NCBI GenBank assembly: GCA_000719025.1
Contig: JODP01000001.1
Location: forward strand, 124,001-188,000
From: Kineosporia aurantiaca JCM 3230
GTDB taxonomy: Bacteria > Actinomycetota > Actinomycetes > Actinomycetales > Kineosporiaceae
DNA: 64,000 bases
Direction: 5' to 3'
The translations under genes were made by a program, and so were the position numbers. Below the pieces are notes generated by a model, which saw only the letters and a program-made list of their open reading frames with translations, was not told the origin of the DNA and ran no database searches. This document shows, one piece after another, positions 8,730 to 18,389 of this stretch (positions are counted from its first letter, which is position 1; every line of letters starts with the position of its first letter).

Positions 8730-9671
8730 TCAGCCCGGCCCCGAAAGGGTCCCGAGAGGGTCCCGGCCGGCCCGTTCGACCCGCCGGACGACCGGGTGCC
8801 AGCCCTGGCCACCGCCCTCGGCGAACTGGACCAGGTCCACCGGCTGCGGACCCGGGTCCACCCCGGCCCGGTCCAGCACCACCGCCAGAATCTCCGTGGC
8901 CATCACCCCGAGGTCGGTCAGATCCCGGTTGCGGTGCTTGCGCACGCCCAGGTCGACCTGGGCGATCGCGTCCAGGCCGACCGTGCGCAGGGTGTCCATC
9001 AGCAGCGCGATCTCCACGCCGTAGCCACCGGCGAAGGGCAGCCGGGTGAGCAGGTCCCGGCGGGCGGCGTACTCCCCGCCCAGGGGCTGGACCACCCCGC
9101 TGAGCAGCGGCGCGAAGCGGGCCAGCAGGGGGCGCGCCATCAGCTCGGTCACCCGGCCGCCACCGCTGGGGTGCTCGGCCGTCGCCAGCCGCAGCGGGCG
9201 TCGGTAGAAGCCCTTGACCAGCTGCACGTCCGGCTCGGTGAGCAGTGGCCCGAGCAGGCCGACGACCACCTCGGGACCGACCTCGACCAGATCCGCGTCG
9301 ACGAAGACGATCAGGTCGCCCGAAGTCGCGGCCAGCGAGCGCCAGAGCACCTCGCCCTTGCCCGGCAGCGGCTCCAGCTCGGGCAGCACCTCGGCCAGGC
9401 CGACCACCTTCGCGCCCGCCGCGGCGGCTCGCTCGGCGGTGCGGTCGGTGCAGCCCCCGTCCATCACCACGATCTCGTCCACCAAGGGCCCGGCCGCGCG
9501 CACGGCCGTGACCACCCCGCCGACGGTCTCCTCCTCGTTCAGCGCAGGCAGCACCACGCTGACCGTCCGGCCGCGCTTGGCGGCGTACAGCTCATCGGCC
9601 GTCCAGGGCACCGGCTGCCAGGTACGACGTGCGAACCAGGCGGCTACGTCCTCCCGGAGCACAGCGCTCAC
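8730..9671 (-). CDS. gpgS: Glucosyl-3-phosphoglycerate synthase (GT81)
   Basis: A 313-residue GT-A glycosyltransferase expected to join glucose from an NDP-sugar to 3-phosphoglycerate, the first step to glucosylglycerate and methylglucose lipopolysaccharides. Visible: nucleotide-sugar site PALNEEETVGGVV (42-54), VMDGGCTDRT (69-78), the metal-binding DAD in IVFVDADLVE (125-127), and the acceptor region GKGEVLWRSL. The frame extends upstream to 9788, but GTG 9671 overlaps the folP2 stop as GTGA and gives the normal family N-terminus. The folP2-gpgS pair is conserved in mycobacteria (Rv1207-Rv1208). A short inverted repeat (GCTGACC/GGTCAGC, 8718-8734) covers its stop codon. Confidence 0.92.
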   Translation of the reverse strand: MSAVLREDVAAWFARRTWQPVPWTADELYAAKRGRTVSVVLPALNEEETVGGVVTAVRAAGPLVDEIVVMDGGCTDRTAERAAAAGAKVVGLAEVLPELEPLPGKGEVLWRSLAATSGDLIVFVDADLVEVGPEVVVGLLGPLLTEPDVQLVKGFYRRPLRLATAEHPSGGGRVTELMARPLLARFAPLLSGVVQPLGGEYAARRDLLTRLPFAGGYGVEIALLMDTLRTVGLDAIAQVDLGVRKHRNRDLTDLGVMATEILAVVLDRAGVDPGPQPVDLVQFAEGGGQGWHPVVRRVERAGRDPLGTLSGPG

Positions 9672-10564
9672 GCCAGCCCTCGCACGGCCCGGGCCGGAGG
9701 GCGCTCGCCGCGGATGCTCGCGACCATGTCGATCGCCCGTCGGCTGGCCGCCACGTCGTGCACCCGGAACACCTTGGCACCGCACCAAGCTGCGACCGAT
9801 GTCGCCGCGAGCGTCCCTTCCAGTCGATCGTCCACCGGCAGATCCAGCGTCTCGCCGACGAAATCCTTGCGGGACAGCGACATCAGCACCGGATGCCCCA
9901 GCGCAACCAGATCTTCGGTGCGGCGCAGCAGAGCCAAGCCGTGCCAGGTGTTCTTCCCAAAGTCGTGAGTTGGGTCCAGGAGCAACGACTCTCCCGGCAC
10001 ACCAGCGTCCATTGCTCTACGGGCACTACTCGCCAAACCCGTCAGCACGTCGTCCACAACGCCCTCCGGGCTGTCTCCGTAACCCACCCGGTGGGGGCGA
10101 GTGCGCGGGATGGCGCCGCCCGTGTGCGAGCAGACCAGTCCGGCCCCCGCGGCGGCCGCGATCGCCGGTAGTTCCGGGTCGTGACCGGCCCAGGTGTCGT
10201 TGATCAGGTCAGCTCCGGCGGCGCAGGCCTCCCGCGCCACCTCGGCCCGCCAGGTATCCACGCTGAGCAGCAGACCCGGGTGGGCAGCGCGGATGCGGGC
10301 CAGGAAGGGGACGACGCGGCGCAGCTCCTCGACGGTGTCCACGTCGGCCCCCGGGCCGGCCTTCACCCCTCCGACGTCGACAATGTCCGCGCCCTCGGCC
10401 TCGGCCCGGGCCACTGCCTCGGCCGCGCGATCCGCGTCGAACATCCGGTTGCCGGCGTAGAACGAGTCCGGGGTGCGGTTGATCACGGCCATCACCACCG
10501 GCACGCCGGGCGCGAAGTCCCGTCCGCCGAGCCGGAGGCGGGCGGACGGGGTGGGGAGGGTCAC
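9668..10564 (-). CDS. folP2: Dihydropteroate synthase-like protein (FolP2 type)
   Basis: 298-residue TIM-barrel pterin-binding protein. The DHPS signatures are recognisable: VVMAVINRTPDSFY near residue 24, GADIVDVGGVKAGPG, SVDTWRAEVA, GADLINDTWAG, and a terminal FRVHDV. The second signature reads VGGVKAGPG rather than the usual GGESTRPG, which agrees with the FolP2 branch. Mycobacterial FolP2 is reported to lack classic DHPS activity, so a role in folate synthesis should not be assumed. It starts at GTG 10564 inside the LOG1 stop (GTGA) and ends inside the gpgS start (GTGA), placing it in a tightly coupled LOG1-folP2-gpgS unit. Confidence 0.88.
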   Translation of the reverse strand: MTLPTPSARLRLGGRDFAPGVPVVMAVINRTPDSFYAGNRMFDADRAAEAVARAEAEGADIVDVGGVKAGPGADVDTVEELRRVVPFLARIRAAHPGLLLSVDTWRAEVAREACAAGADLINDTWAGHDPELPAIAAAAGAGLVCSHTGGAIPRTRPHRVGYGDSPEGVVDDVLTGLASSARRAMDAGVPGESLLLDPTHDFGKNTWHGLALLRRTEDLVALGHPVLMSLSRKDFVGETLDLPVDDRLEGTLAATSVAAWCGAKVFRVHDVAASRRAIDMVASIRGERPPARAVRGLA

Positions 10565-11154
10565 GGGGCGGACTCCACCTGGTCGGCGACGGCGGGGGCG
10601 GCCGGCAGCTCGCCGAGGCGGGCCTCGATCTGGTCCAGCGCCGCATCGATCGTGGTGGTCCAGGCCAGCGTGTCCAGGGCGGCCTCGGAGAGGAAGTTCT
10701 CCCGGGCCAGGTGCCGGATCAGCTCGTGCAGCGGGGCGTAGAGCCCGGTCGGGTCGAGCACCACCACCGGCTTGGCGTGCATGCCCAGGCTGGCCGAGAC
10801 CCAGACCTCGGTCAGCTCCTCCAGCGTGCCGATGCCGCCGGGCAGGGTGAGGAAGGCGTCCGCCAGCTCCTCCATCTTCCCCTTCCGGCCGCGCATGTCC
10901 GCCGTGACGATCAGCTCGTCCGCGGCGTGGTCGGCGACTTCCCGGTCGACCAGGGCCTGCGGGATCACGCCGACGGTGTGCCCACCCCCGTCCCGGACGG
11001 CCTGGGCGACCGCGCCCATCATCGAGATCGAGCCCCCGCCGGAGACCAGGTCATGGCCCCGGGCCGCGATTGCGGCCCCGACCTGGGCGGCGAGTTCGAC
11101 GTAGTGAGGGTCGATCCGTAGGGACGACGCGCAGAAGACACAGATCCGGGCCAC
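10561..11154 (-). CDS. LOG-family protein (cytokinin riboside monophosphate phosphoribohydrolase-like)
   Basis: A 197-residue TIGR00730 Rossmann protein. It has SGGGSISMMGAVAQAV (38-53), MRGRKGKM (87-94) and PGGIGTLEEL (105-114), which together carry the Arg and Glu residues of the LOG active site that releases adenine-type bases from nucleoside 5'-monophosphates. Rv1205 of M. tuberculosis, a proven LOG, sits in the same place beside folP2/gpgS. Start GTG 11154. First gene of the coupled leftward operon, 43 bases after another LOG-like gene. Confidence 0.88.
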   Translation of the reverse strand: MARICVFCASSLRIDPHYVELAAQVGAAIAARGHDLVSGGGSISMMGAVAQAVRDGGGHTVGVIPQALVDREVADHAADELIVTADMRGRKGKMEELADAFLTLPGGIGTLEELTEVWVSASLGMHAKPVVVLDPTGLYAPLHELIRHLARENFLSEAALDTLAWTTTIDAALDQIEARLGELPAAPAVADQVESAP

Positions 11155-11197
11155 GGCGCCATTGTCACCCGATGGCCGCGCGCTGCCCGCCCGACCC

Positions 11198-12010
11198 TCA
11201 GCCGGTGACGGCCGATTCGTCGGCGGCGGCGTGGGCGGCGTGCTCGAGCCGGGCCGCGACCATCAGCCCGACCGCCTTCTCCACATCGTCGGTCACGGTG
11301 ACCAGGTCCAGGTCGACGGCCTTGATCATGCCGCGCTCGAGCACCGGCCCGGCCAGCCAGTCGATCAGGCCCTGCCAGTAGTCCGTGCCCAGCAGGACGA
11401 TCGGGAACGAGGTGACCTTGCGGGTCTGGACCAGGACGAGCGCCTCGAACAGCTCGTCGAAGGTGCCGAAACCACCGGGCAGCACGATGAAGCCCTGGGC
11501 GTACTTGACGAACATGGTCTTGCGGGCGAAGAAGTAGCGGAAGTTGACGCCGAGGTTCACCCACTGGTTCATGCCCTGCTCGAACGGCAGCTCGATCCCC
11601 AGCCCGACCGAGACCCCGCCGGCCTCGTGCGCACCCTGGTTGGCCCCGGCCATGGCCCCCGGACCGCCCCCGGTGATCACCGCGAAGCCGGCCTTGGCCA
11701 GCCCCTGCCCGACCTCCTGGGCCAGGTGGTACTCGGGCGCCGAGTCCGGGGTGCGGGCCGAGCCGAACACGCTGATCGCCGGGCCGAGCTCGGCCAGCGC
11801 GCCGAACCCCTCGACGAACTCGGCCTGGATCCGCATCACCCGCCACGGATCGGTGTGGACCCAGTCACTCGCCCCGCGACCGTCCAGCAGCCGCTGGTCG
11901 GTGGTCGATCCGGGGACCAGGTCGCCACGCAGGGTGGTCGGGCCCGACGTGTGCTCGTCCTTCGGCATCTGCGGGTCTTCCGGATCCAGGGCGTTCGATC
12001 GCGTGCTCAT
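11198..12010 (-). CDS. LOG-like Rossmann protein, second paralogue (TIGR00730)
   Basis: About 270 residues from ATG 12010 (the frame runs on to 12115 without a better start; ATG 11968 is another option). It keeps ISVFGSARTP, FAVITGGGPGAMAGANQGA and PGGFGTFDELFEALVL, the nucleotide-binding and catalytic loops of the YgdH/LOG superfamily, but is longer and more divergent than the neighbour, with an extra N-terminal ~60 residues. Substrate unknown; the longer subfamily includes nucleotide nucleosidases acting on several monophosphates. Adjacent same-strand paralogues suggest an old duplication. Divergent from the GGDEF gene across 89 bases. Confidence 0.85.
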   Translation of the reverse strand: MSTRSNALDPEDPQMPKDEHTSGPTTLRGDLVPGSTTDQRLLDGRGASDWVHTDPWRVMRIQAEFVEGFGALAELGPAISVFGSARTPDSAPEYHLAQEVGQGLAKAGFAVITGGGPGAMAGANQGAHEAGGVSVGLGIELPFEQGMNQWVNLGVNFRYFFARKTMFVKYAQGFIVLPGGFGTFDELFEALVLVQTRKVTSFPIVLLGTDYWQGLIDWLAGPVLERGMIKAVDLDLVTVTDDVEKAVGLMVAARLEHAAHAAADESAVTG

Positions 12011-12099
12011 TGGGCTGACGGTAGGCGGTCGGCGGCGGGGCGCACCACCGCAACACCGGTAGCACCACCCGTCCCGCCCGTTACGGTTCGTCCGCGAAG

Positions 12100-15000
12100 G
12101 TGACGCTGCGCCCACTCGTTCGTCGATGCGGTGAAATTCCGGAGTGCTTCACTCGAGCCGTGCGCTCAAACCCCGATAGTGTGCGGCGCGTGCGCGGTCT
12201 GCCGGAGGAAGCGACCCGGGACGGCGTGTCTCCACTGGCGGACGTCGAGAAGCTCGTCGTCGAGGGCCGGTACGGGCGCGCTGATCTCGCCCTTCGGCGA
12301 CTCGAGGCGCTGATCCCGAGCCTGGCCCAGACCGCCGACGACGAGACCCTGCTGCTGGCCCTGTACGGCCGCGCGGTCCTGCTCCGGCGCCTCGGCGGCG
12401 GCCATCAGACCGCCATCGCGGCCTGTGACGTGCTGGAACGCGCGGCGCACGAGCGCCAGGCCGGTTTGTGGGCGGCCATCGCCTGCGCCGCCCGGGCCCA
12501 GTTCCGGGTCGACTCCGGAGACATTGGCGGGGCCACCTCCGACCTGGCCCGGGCCGACTCCGCGCTGGCCGGCGACGAGCTGACCGACGACGGCGGCTAC
12601 CGGCTGCTGAACGGCCTGGCCGTGGTCTATGCCGGGCTGCGGCTGCAGGACCGGGCCGACGAGATGCGCACCCGGATCGACCACACGATCACCGAGCGCG
12701 GCCCGCTGGACCAGGCCGAGCACTGGGGCACCTGGGCCACCGAACTGGCCGCCCGGGCGATGGAACCGCTGGCCGGGGGCGCGCAGGACCCGCAGCAGGA
12801 ACTGATGAGCCGCGCGGTCGAGCTGGCCGGCAAGGTGGACGCCCTCGCTGAGGACGCTGTCCCCGGCACTTTGCGACGGGGCGCGAACGGGGTCCGCGCA
12901 CTGGCCGCCGCCTACCGGGGCCGCCCGTCCGAGGCACTGCGCCTGCTCGGCCCGGACGCCTTCGGCACGGTCGGGGACCTGCCCGCCGCCGAGCGTCAGA
13001 TCGTCTCGCTGGCCGCGATGCGGGCGCACGCCCTGGTCGGCTCGCTGGCCACCGCCCGCAGCCTGGACGACGCGGCGATCGCCCCGCCGGCCACCCTGCC
13101 CAACCTGGTGCTCGAGGTCTGCCGGACCCGCGAGCGGCTGTGGCTGGAGACCTATGCGAACGGCGAGGTCGTCCCGGTGCTGCACCGGATGACCGAGCTG
13201 CTGGTCCGGCTCGGCTGGCGCGGGATGGACCTGGTGGCCGACACCGCCCGGCAGGCCCTGGAGCACCAGGCGCTGCGCACCGAGAGCCGCACCGACGCGC
13301 TGACCGGGGTGGGCAACCGCCGGGCCCTGGACGAGGAGCTGCGTCAGCTCCTGCGCTTCGGCCCGCTGCCGCTGGCCCTGATCCTGGTCGACGTCGACCA
13401 CTTCAAGGAGATCAACGACCGCTTCACTCACGTGGTCGGCGACGAGGTGCTGCGCCGGGTGGCCGCCAGCCTGTCGCTGCAGCTGCGGACCGACGACCAG
13501 CTCCTGCGCTACGGCGGCGACGAGTTCGTCGTCCTGCTGCCCGGGACCGGCGACGAAGAGGCCAACGCGGTCGCCGAGCGGATGTGCACGGCGGTCGCCG
13601 CGCGGCCCTGGAACGAACTGGCCGACGGCCTCGAGGTGACGATCACGACCGGCTGCGCCGCGGTCTGGTCGCTGTCCGGCCGCCGGCCCGACGCAGATGC
13701 CGAGAAGCTCTTCCGGCGCGCCGACGAGCGCCTGCTGGCCGCCAAGCAGGAGCGTCCGGGCGCCGAGGAGGCCCGGTCGCTCTACACCGCGCCCTCCACC
13801 GGCTGGGACGACGAGTCGACGGACGAGGTGGCGTCGGTCTCGATGCCGCCCACCCCGACCCGCACGCTGGGCGCCGAGGTGATCGGCCCGCACAGTCGTC
13901 CGGGCACCCGGCCGGCCGCTCTGCAGGGTCTCAATGGTGGACGTCGGTCGACCGACCCGGAGTTCGACGCGGCTTTGGAGGAGACCGGCACCCCGGTCAA
14001 CGGCGTCTCGCTGAGCCTGCCGCCCGCCGGAGACCCGTCGCTGGCCGACCCGTTGCCCGAATCGCCGCGTCCCTCGGAAAACCGCTCTTCGGAAAGCCGT
14101 TCCTCCTCGGAGAGCCGCTCCTCTTCGGAGGACCTCGACTCCAAGCCCGCGAAGAACTCCGAGCACAGTCGCCACGGCGGCGGCGCCCCGCGACCGCAGT
14201 CGTTGTCGAGTTCATCCTCCTCCGGCACCAGCCGCCCGACCCCGGCCGGCGGTACCCGCCGATCGCGGCGCGCGGCCCGGGACGCGGAGGCGCACTCGCC
14301 GGTCAACGGCGTCCCGGTCGAGGATCAGGCTCGTGGGGCCGATGCGGCCGCCGCCGCGGTCGCGGCTCGGCAGGCCTCCGAGGCCCAGGAACGGCAGAAG
14401 GCCGAGCGTGAGGCTCGTGAGCAGGCCGAACGGGAGCGCGTTGAGCGCGAGGCCCGTGAGCGGGTGGAGCGTGAGGCCCGGGAACGGGTCGAGCGTGAGG
14501 CCCGCGAACGCGTCGAGCGGGAGACCCGCGAGCGGATCGAACGAGAAGCTCGCGAACGCGTGGAGCGAGAGGCCCGCGAACGCGTTGAGCGCGAAGCCCG
14601 GGAACGCGTGGCCCGCGAGGCTCGCGAACGGGCCGAGCGGGAGCGGGTTGAGCGGGAGGCCCGGCAGCGGGCCGAGGCCGAGCGCCGCGAGAAGGAAGAG
14701 CGCGCGCGGATCGAGGCCGAGGCACGCCGGCTCGCCGAGCAGATGGAACGCGAACGCCGCGCGGCCGAGGCCCGGGCCGAGGCGGAACGCCAGGAGCGCG
14801 AACGGCAGGCCGCCCTGGCGAAAGCCGAGGCCGAGCGCCGCGAACGCGAGCGGATCGAGAAGGAACGGCTCGAGGCCGAGGCCCGCGCCAAGGCGGAGGC
14901 CGAACGTCTGGAGGCCGAGCGTCTCGAGCGGGAGCGGCTGGAACGCGAGCGCCTCGAACGCGAGCGCCGGGAGGCCGAGGCCCGGGCCAAGGCCGAGGCG

Positions 15001-16188
15001 GAACGCCGCGAGCGCGAGCGTCTGGAGCGGGAGCGGAAAGAGGCTGAGGCCCGCGCCCGGGCCGAGGCCGAAGCGCGCGCCAAGGCCGAGGCCGAGCGGG
15101 TCGCCCGGGAGAAGGCCGAGGCCGAGCGCCTCGAGAAGGAGCGTAAGGAGGCCCTGGCCAAGGCCGAGGCCGAACGGCTGGAGAAGCAGCGCCTGGAGCG
15201 CGAGCGGCGGATCCACGAGGCCCGCGAGCGCGCGGCTGCGGCCCGCCGGGAACGTGAGGCCCGGGAGCGGGCCGAGCGCGAAGAAGCCGAGAAGATGGCC
15301 CGCGAGCAGGCCGCGCGGGAAGAGGCCGAGCGTCTGCGCCTGGAAGAGGTGCGCCGGGCCGCGGAAGAGATCCGCCGGGAGGCCTACGAGCGCGCCGCCA
15401 AGCTGGCTGCTTCGGCCAACACCGGAAGCTGGCCCACCACGCAGGGCCCGAACACCGGTAGCTGGATGATGCCCGGCGCCGCCGCGGTCGAGTCCCCGAC
15501 CCTGCCGTCGGCACCGCGTCCCGAGCAGACCGAGGCCGACCGCCGCTTCGCCGAGGCCGCCGCACAGATCTATCGTCCGGACCCGAACCTGGGCCCGTCG
15601 ACGGAGACCTTCCGTGCCCTCAGCGACCCCCTGAACGACCCGCTGCCGGGTTCGTCCCCGGCGCCGAGCAGTCCCCCGCCCCGTCCGGCCGACAGCGGCT
15701 ACCCCAGCTCGCAGTACGGCAGCAGCTCAGGGTCCGGATACCCGGCTACCGGCAGCACGACCTACCCGAGCACCGGTTCCTTCGAGCAGCCGCGCAGCAG
15801 CAGCTACGACGACGGATACCGCAACGGCTCGTCCTACCCGTCAGCCCCGCCGTCGCCGTACAGCAACGCCCCGGAAGAGTCCCAGGCCCCGTGGCGCCCC
15901 AGCCCCGGCGACCCCTGGACCTCGGGCACCGGCTCCAGCGACCCGCTCACCGGCCAGCCCCCGAGCCCGCACACGAGTCTGCCGTCAAGCCTGCCGCCGA
16001 GCCCGAGCAGCGCTCAGCCGCCGGTGTCAGCGTCGCCGACCGGATGGCCGGAGCCGGACGAGGTGGATGTCCGCGAGACCCCGCAGGACCAGTTGCCGGG
16101 CACCGGCCGCCGCGACCCGCTGGGCCCGTCCACCTCCCGTCAGGCGATCATCGACCTCTCCGCCCGCCGCCGTCACCGCACCGACTGA
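12100..16188 (+). CDS. Giant diguanylate cyclase with helical-repeat, GGDEF, Glu/Arg-rich helix and Pro/Ser-rich tail
   Basis: 1362 residues from GTG 12100 (GTG 12181 and 12190 are later options). Residues ~45-390 are Ala/Leu-rich paired helices resembling a TPR array. Residues ~395-550 form a GGDEF domain with [26 protein letters not shown] and an intact YGGDEF; an RTDD inhibitory I-site stands exactly five residues before GGDEF, so c-di-GMP synthesis with product inhibition is likely. Residues ~750-1105 are almost entirely Glu, Arg, Ala and Lys, beginning with 8-residue repeats (EREARERV), and should make a very long charged helix. The rest (1105-1362) is Ser/Pro-rich and includes NTGSW and STGSF. 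No membrane segment. A perfect-stem hairpin follows the stop. Confidence 0.85.
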   Translation: MTLRPLVRRCGEIPECFTRAVRSNPDSVRRVRGLPEEATRDGVSPLADVEKLVVEGRYGRADLALRRLEALIPSLAQTADDETLLLALYGRAVLLRRLGGGHQTAIAACDVLERAAHERQAGLWAAIACAARAQFRVDSGDIGGATSDLARADSALAGDELTDDGGYRLLNGLAVVYAGLRLQDRADEMRTRIDHTITERGPLDQAEHWGTWATELAARAMEPLAGGAQDPQQELMSRAVELAGKVDALAEDAVPGTLRRGANGVRALAAAYRGRPSEALRLLGPDAFGTVGDLPAAERQIVSLAAMRAHALVGSLATARSLDDAAIAPPATLPNLVLEVCRTRERLWLETYANGEVVPVLHRMTELLVRLGWRGMDLVADTARQALEHQALRTESRTDALTGVGNRRALDEELRQLLRFGPLPLALILVDVDHFKEINDRFTHVVGDEVLRRVAASLSLQLRTDDQLLRYGGDEFVVLLPGTGDEEANAVAERMCTAVAARPWNELADGLEVTITTGCAAVWSLSGRRPDADAEKLFRRADERLLAAKQERPGAEEARSLYTAPSTGWDDESTDEVASVSMPPTPTRTLGAEVIGPHSRPGTRPAALQGLNGGRRSTDPEFDAALEETGTPVNGVSLSLPPAGDPSLADPLPESPRPSENRSSESRSSSESRSSSEDLDSKPAKNSEHSRHGGGAPRPQSLSSSSSSGTSRPTPAGGTRRSRRAARDAEAHSPVNGVPVEDQARGADAAAAAVAARQASEAQERQKAEREAREQAERERVEREARERVEREARERVEREARERVERETRERIEREARERVEREARERVEREARERVAREARERAERERVEREARQRAEAERREKEERARIEAEARRLAEQMERERRAAEARAEAERQERERQAALAKAEAERRERERIEKERLEAEARAKAEAERLEAERLERERLERERLERERREAEARAKAEAERRERERLERERKEAEARARAEAEARAKAEAERVAREKAEAERLEKERKEALAKAEAERLEKQRLERERRIHEARERAAAARREREARERAEREEAEKMAREQAAREEAERLRLEEVRRAAEEIRREAYERAAKLAASANTGSWPTTQGPNTGSWMMPGAAAVESPTLPSAPRPEQTEADRRFAEAAAQIYRPDPNLGPSTETFRALSDPLNDPLPGSSPAPSSPPPRPADSGYPSSQYGSSSGSGYPATGSTTYPSTGSFEQPRSSSYDDGYRNGSSYPSAPPSPYSNAPEESQAPWRPSPGDPWTSGTGSSDPLTGQPPSPHTSLPSSLPPSPSSAQPPVSASPTGWPEPDEVDVRETPQDQLPGTGRRDPLGPSTSRQAIIDLSARRRHRTD
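14340..15400 (+). repeat. In-gene repeats encoding Glu/Arg-rich helix
   Basis: Within the GGDEF gene, imperfect 24-base units encode [12 protein letters not shown] octapeptides, clearest at about 14430-14640, then degenerate into [16 protein letters not shown] units to 15400. Codon choice varies between copies (GAA/GAG, CGT/CGC/CGG), so the copies are not recent perfect duplications. Repeats of this kind are prone to length change. Confidence 0.8.
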
Positions 16189-16205
16189 CGGTCAGCCGTC
16201 TTCAC

Positions 16206-16237
16206 CCGGCCGCGTTCCTCTTCAGGGACGCGGCCGG
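16206..16237 (+). terminator. Hairpin terminator after the GGDEF gene
   Basis: CCGGCCGCGTTCC pairs with GGGACGCGGCCGG around a 6-base loop, 13 pairs with one G-T wobble, starting 17 bases after the GGDEF stop. No U-tract follows, as is common in GC-rich actinomycetes. Confidence 0.75.
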
Positions 16238-16330
16238 TCCAGTTTGCGCCCCACGTTCACGGACGCGGCTGTCCAGTTCGCGCTCAACGCTTGAGGACGC
16301 AGCCGGTCCGGTTAGCGCCTCACCTTTGCC
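16226..16330 (+). repeat. Three imperfect ~35-bp direct repeats
   Basis: Units begin GGACGCGGCCGGTCCAGTTT at 16226, GGACGCGGCTGTCCAGTTCG at 16261 and GGACGCAGCCGGTCCGGTTA at 16295, each running on with GCGCC/GCGCT then CAC. The first unit overlaps the right arm of the terminator hairpin. Confidence 0.7.
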
Positions 16331-16865
16331 CTTCTCGAACACCGTCCCCGGGAACCTCGGGCCCCGTTCCCCACTTCTCGGTCTCCCCAGCCGTACCCCA
16401 AGGCAAAACACACCCTCTCCGCCACTCGCACCGCCGGACCAGAACTGCACCGGCCCTGCAGCCCCGAACACCGGACCGGGTACTCCCCGTAACCAACCCG
16501 GCCCCAACTCCACCCCTCCCCCGGCGACCCTTAAATCACCGCCGGCCCCGAGCGTCCTCAAAAGCAGCCCCTTAACCCACCCCGCCGCAACCCCAACCCC
16601 GTGTCCACCCGCATCAGCGAACGCCCACTGCACTCGTTGGGTGCACAAAAGCCCATATTGCGCTCTAATCACTCATTGATTAAGCCTATGTGTGAGCAAG
16701 ATGTAACGGTACGAAACGGACTGAGGGCGGCGGGTCGGATGTTCGCGGATGTGGTGACGGCGGGCGGCGCGGTCGAGCCGCGGGCGCGTCGTGGTTGAAG
16801 TGCGGATCCCGGCTTCGCGGAGCAGTGCGGAGTCCGGCGACGGTGACGGGCGGAATCGAGACCTG
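16331..16865. other. Intergenic region, lower GC toward its right end
   Basis: The left part is C-rich on the plus strand without a believable reading frame. The right part (about 16640-16720) is unusually AT-rich and holds a short inverted repeat TAATC/GATTA at 16666-16682, likely a promoter region for the gene at 16866. No gene seen. Confidence 0.45.
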
Positions 16866-17288
16866 ATGACAGAGCAGCAGACCAGCGGTAGCCGACTCGA
16901 CGCTTCCCGACCGAAAAGACTGAACGACGCGTCGGCGGACACGGCCCCGCAAACGCCACGGACGCCGATCACCTCGATGACGGCGCATCCCCCGGTGCAG
17001 TGGACCGGGCGGCTGGAGTTCGACCTGACCGACAGCCGGGGTTGGCGGGTCGGCACGATCGAGGTCGTGGTGCGGATCGACACGGTGACTCTTTGGTACG
17101 GCAACCGGACGCTCGCGGTTATGCACCGGGAATCGTTCAAGCACTGGCTGATGCGGCCGGTGGTGCCGTTCGAGTTCGACGACGTGGTCTGGTTCATGCA
17201 GGGCACCACCACCTGCCTGACCATCGACGGGGCGAACTCCTACGCGGTGCCCGACCCGATCGTCGACCATCTGTTCGCGGTGGCCTAA
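16866..17288 (+). CDS. Conserved hypothetical protein
   Basis: About 140 residues from ATG 16866; the frame is open back to 16791, and ATG 16977 would give a 103-residue protein that begins at the conserved-looking part. The body (MTAHPPVQWTGRLEFDLTDS, then GTIEVVVRIDTVTLWYGNRT) suggests an all-beta fold with several Trp residues, ending YAVPDPIVDHLFAV. No signal peptide, membrane segment or metal motif. I do not recognise the family. It converges on dapE with a 30-base gap. Confidence 0.6.
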   Translation: MTEQQTSGSRLDASRPKRLNDASADTAPQTPRTPITSMTAHPPVQWTGRLEFDLTDSRGWRVGTIEVVVRIDTVTLWYGNRTLAVMHRESFKHWLMRPVVPFEFDDVVWFMQGTTTCLTIDGANSYAVPDPIVDHLFAVA

Positions 17289-17318
17289 CCGGCCACCACG
17301 GCCCGGGCCACCGGACCG

Positions 17319-18389
17319 CTACCCGACCAGCCACCGCCGCAACGCGTCCTCACAGGTCGTCAGGTCGCTGACCGGACACTGCTCGTCGTCCTTGTGCGCC
17401 AGCGAGGGGTTTCCCGGCCCGAAGTTCACGGCCGGGACACCCAGCGCCGAGAACAACGCCACGTCTGTCCACCCGTACTTGGGCCCCGGCGTTCCGCCCA
17501 CCGCGGCCACGAATTTCGCCGCCACCGGCACGTTCAGCCCGGGCCGGGCGGCCGGCGACGCATCGGTCACGCTCACCGGGTAGTCGGCGAACAGTTCCCG
17601 CAGGTGCGCCTCGGCCTGCTCGAGCGACTTGTCCGGCGCGAACCGGTAATTCACCAGCACCGTGCAGCGATCAGGAATCACGTTGCCGGCGATGCCCCCG
17701 GAGATCCCGACCGCGTTCAGCCCCTCCCGGTAGACCAGGCCCTCCACCTCGATCTCCCGCGCCTGGTACCGGTTGAGCACGTCGAGCACGCCGGCGGCCT
17801 TGTGGATCGCGTTTGAACCCATCCACGACCGGGCCGAGTGCGCGGCCGTGCCCGAGGTCTCGACCGCGATCCGCATCGTGCCCTGGCAGCCGCCCTCGAC
17901 CACGGCCGAGGTTGGCTCGCCGAGCACCGCGAAATCGGCCTGCAGCAGCTCGGGCCGGGTGCGGGAGAGCCGGCCGAGCCCGTTGCGGACCGCCTCCACC
18001 TCTTCGCAGTCGTAGAACACATAGGTGACGTCGCGGACCGGCTCGCGCACGGTGGCCGCCAGGACCAGCGCGACAGCGACCCCGCCCTTCATGTCCACAG
18101 TGCCGCGGCCGTGCAGCACCGCACCCTCGGAAGACGTCCATGTAGGCAGGTTTTCGGCGATCGGCACGGTGTCGATGTGCCCGGCGATCACCACCCGCTC
18201 GGGCCGGCCCAGCTGGGTGCGGGCGACGATGCAGTTGCCGTCGCGGATCACCTCCAGATGCGGGTACTCGCGCAGCGCAACCTCGATCGCGTCGGCGATG
18301 GCCTGCTCGTCGCCGCTCACCGAGGGGATGTCACAGAGCGCCCGGGTCAGGTCGACCACGCCCCCGGTCAGGTCGAGTTTCACCGTCAT
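17319..18389 (-). CDS. dapE: Succinyl-diaminopimelate desuccinylase
   Basis: A 356-residue M20 metallopeptidase-family enzyme that removes succinate from N-succinyl-LL-2,6-diaminopimelate, making LL-DAP for lysine and peptidoglycan. Metal and catalytic residues are visible: His71 and Asp73 in AGHIDTVP, Asp99 in GTVDMKGG, and the Glu129/Glu130 pair in YDCEEVEA; a later GPGNPSLAHKDDE carries the last metal His. ATG 18389 gives the normal actinobacterial N-terminus; the frame runs to 18530 but that extension overlaps the dapD start. Divergent from dapD. Confidence 0.93.
   Translation of the reverse strand: MTVKLDLTGGVVDLTRALCDIPSVSGDEQAIADAIEVALREYPHLEVIRDGNCIVARTQLGRPERVVIAGHIDTVPIAENLPTWTSSEGAVLHGRGTVDMKGGVAVALVLAATVREPVRDVTYVFYDCEEVEAVRNGLGRLSRTRPELLQADFAVLGEPTSAVVEGGCQGTMRIAVETSGTAAHSARSWMGSNAIHKAAGVLDVLNRYQAREIEVEGLVYREGLNAVGISGGIAGNVIPDRCTVLVNYRFAPDKSLEQAEAHLRELFADYPVSVTDASPAARPGLNVPVAAKFVAAVGGTPGPKYGWTDVALFSALGVPAVNFGPGNPSLAHKDDEQCPVSDLTTCEDALRRWLVG

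Noticed and set aside
16202..16672. 156-residue minus-strand ORF in the GGDEF downstream gap
   Set aside because: Covers the terminator and direct repeats, Gly/Val-rich, no domain.
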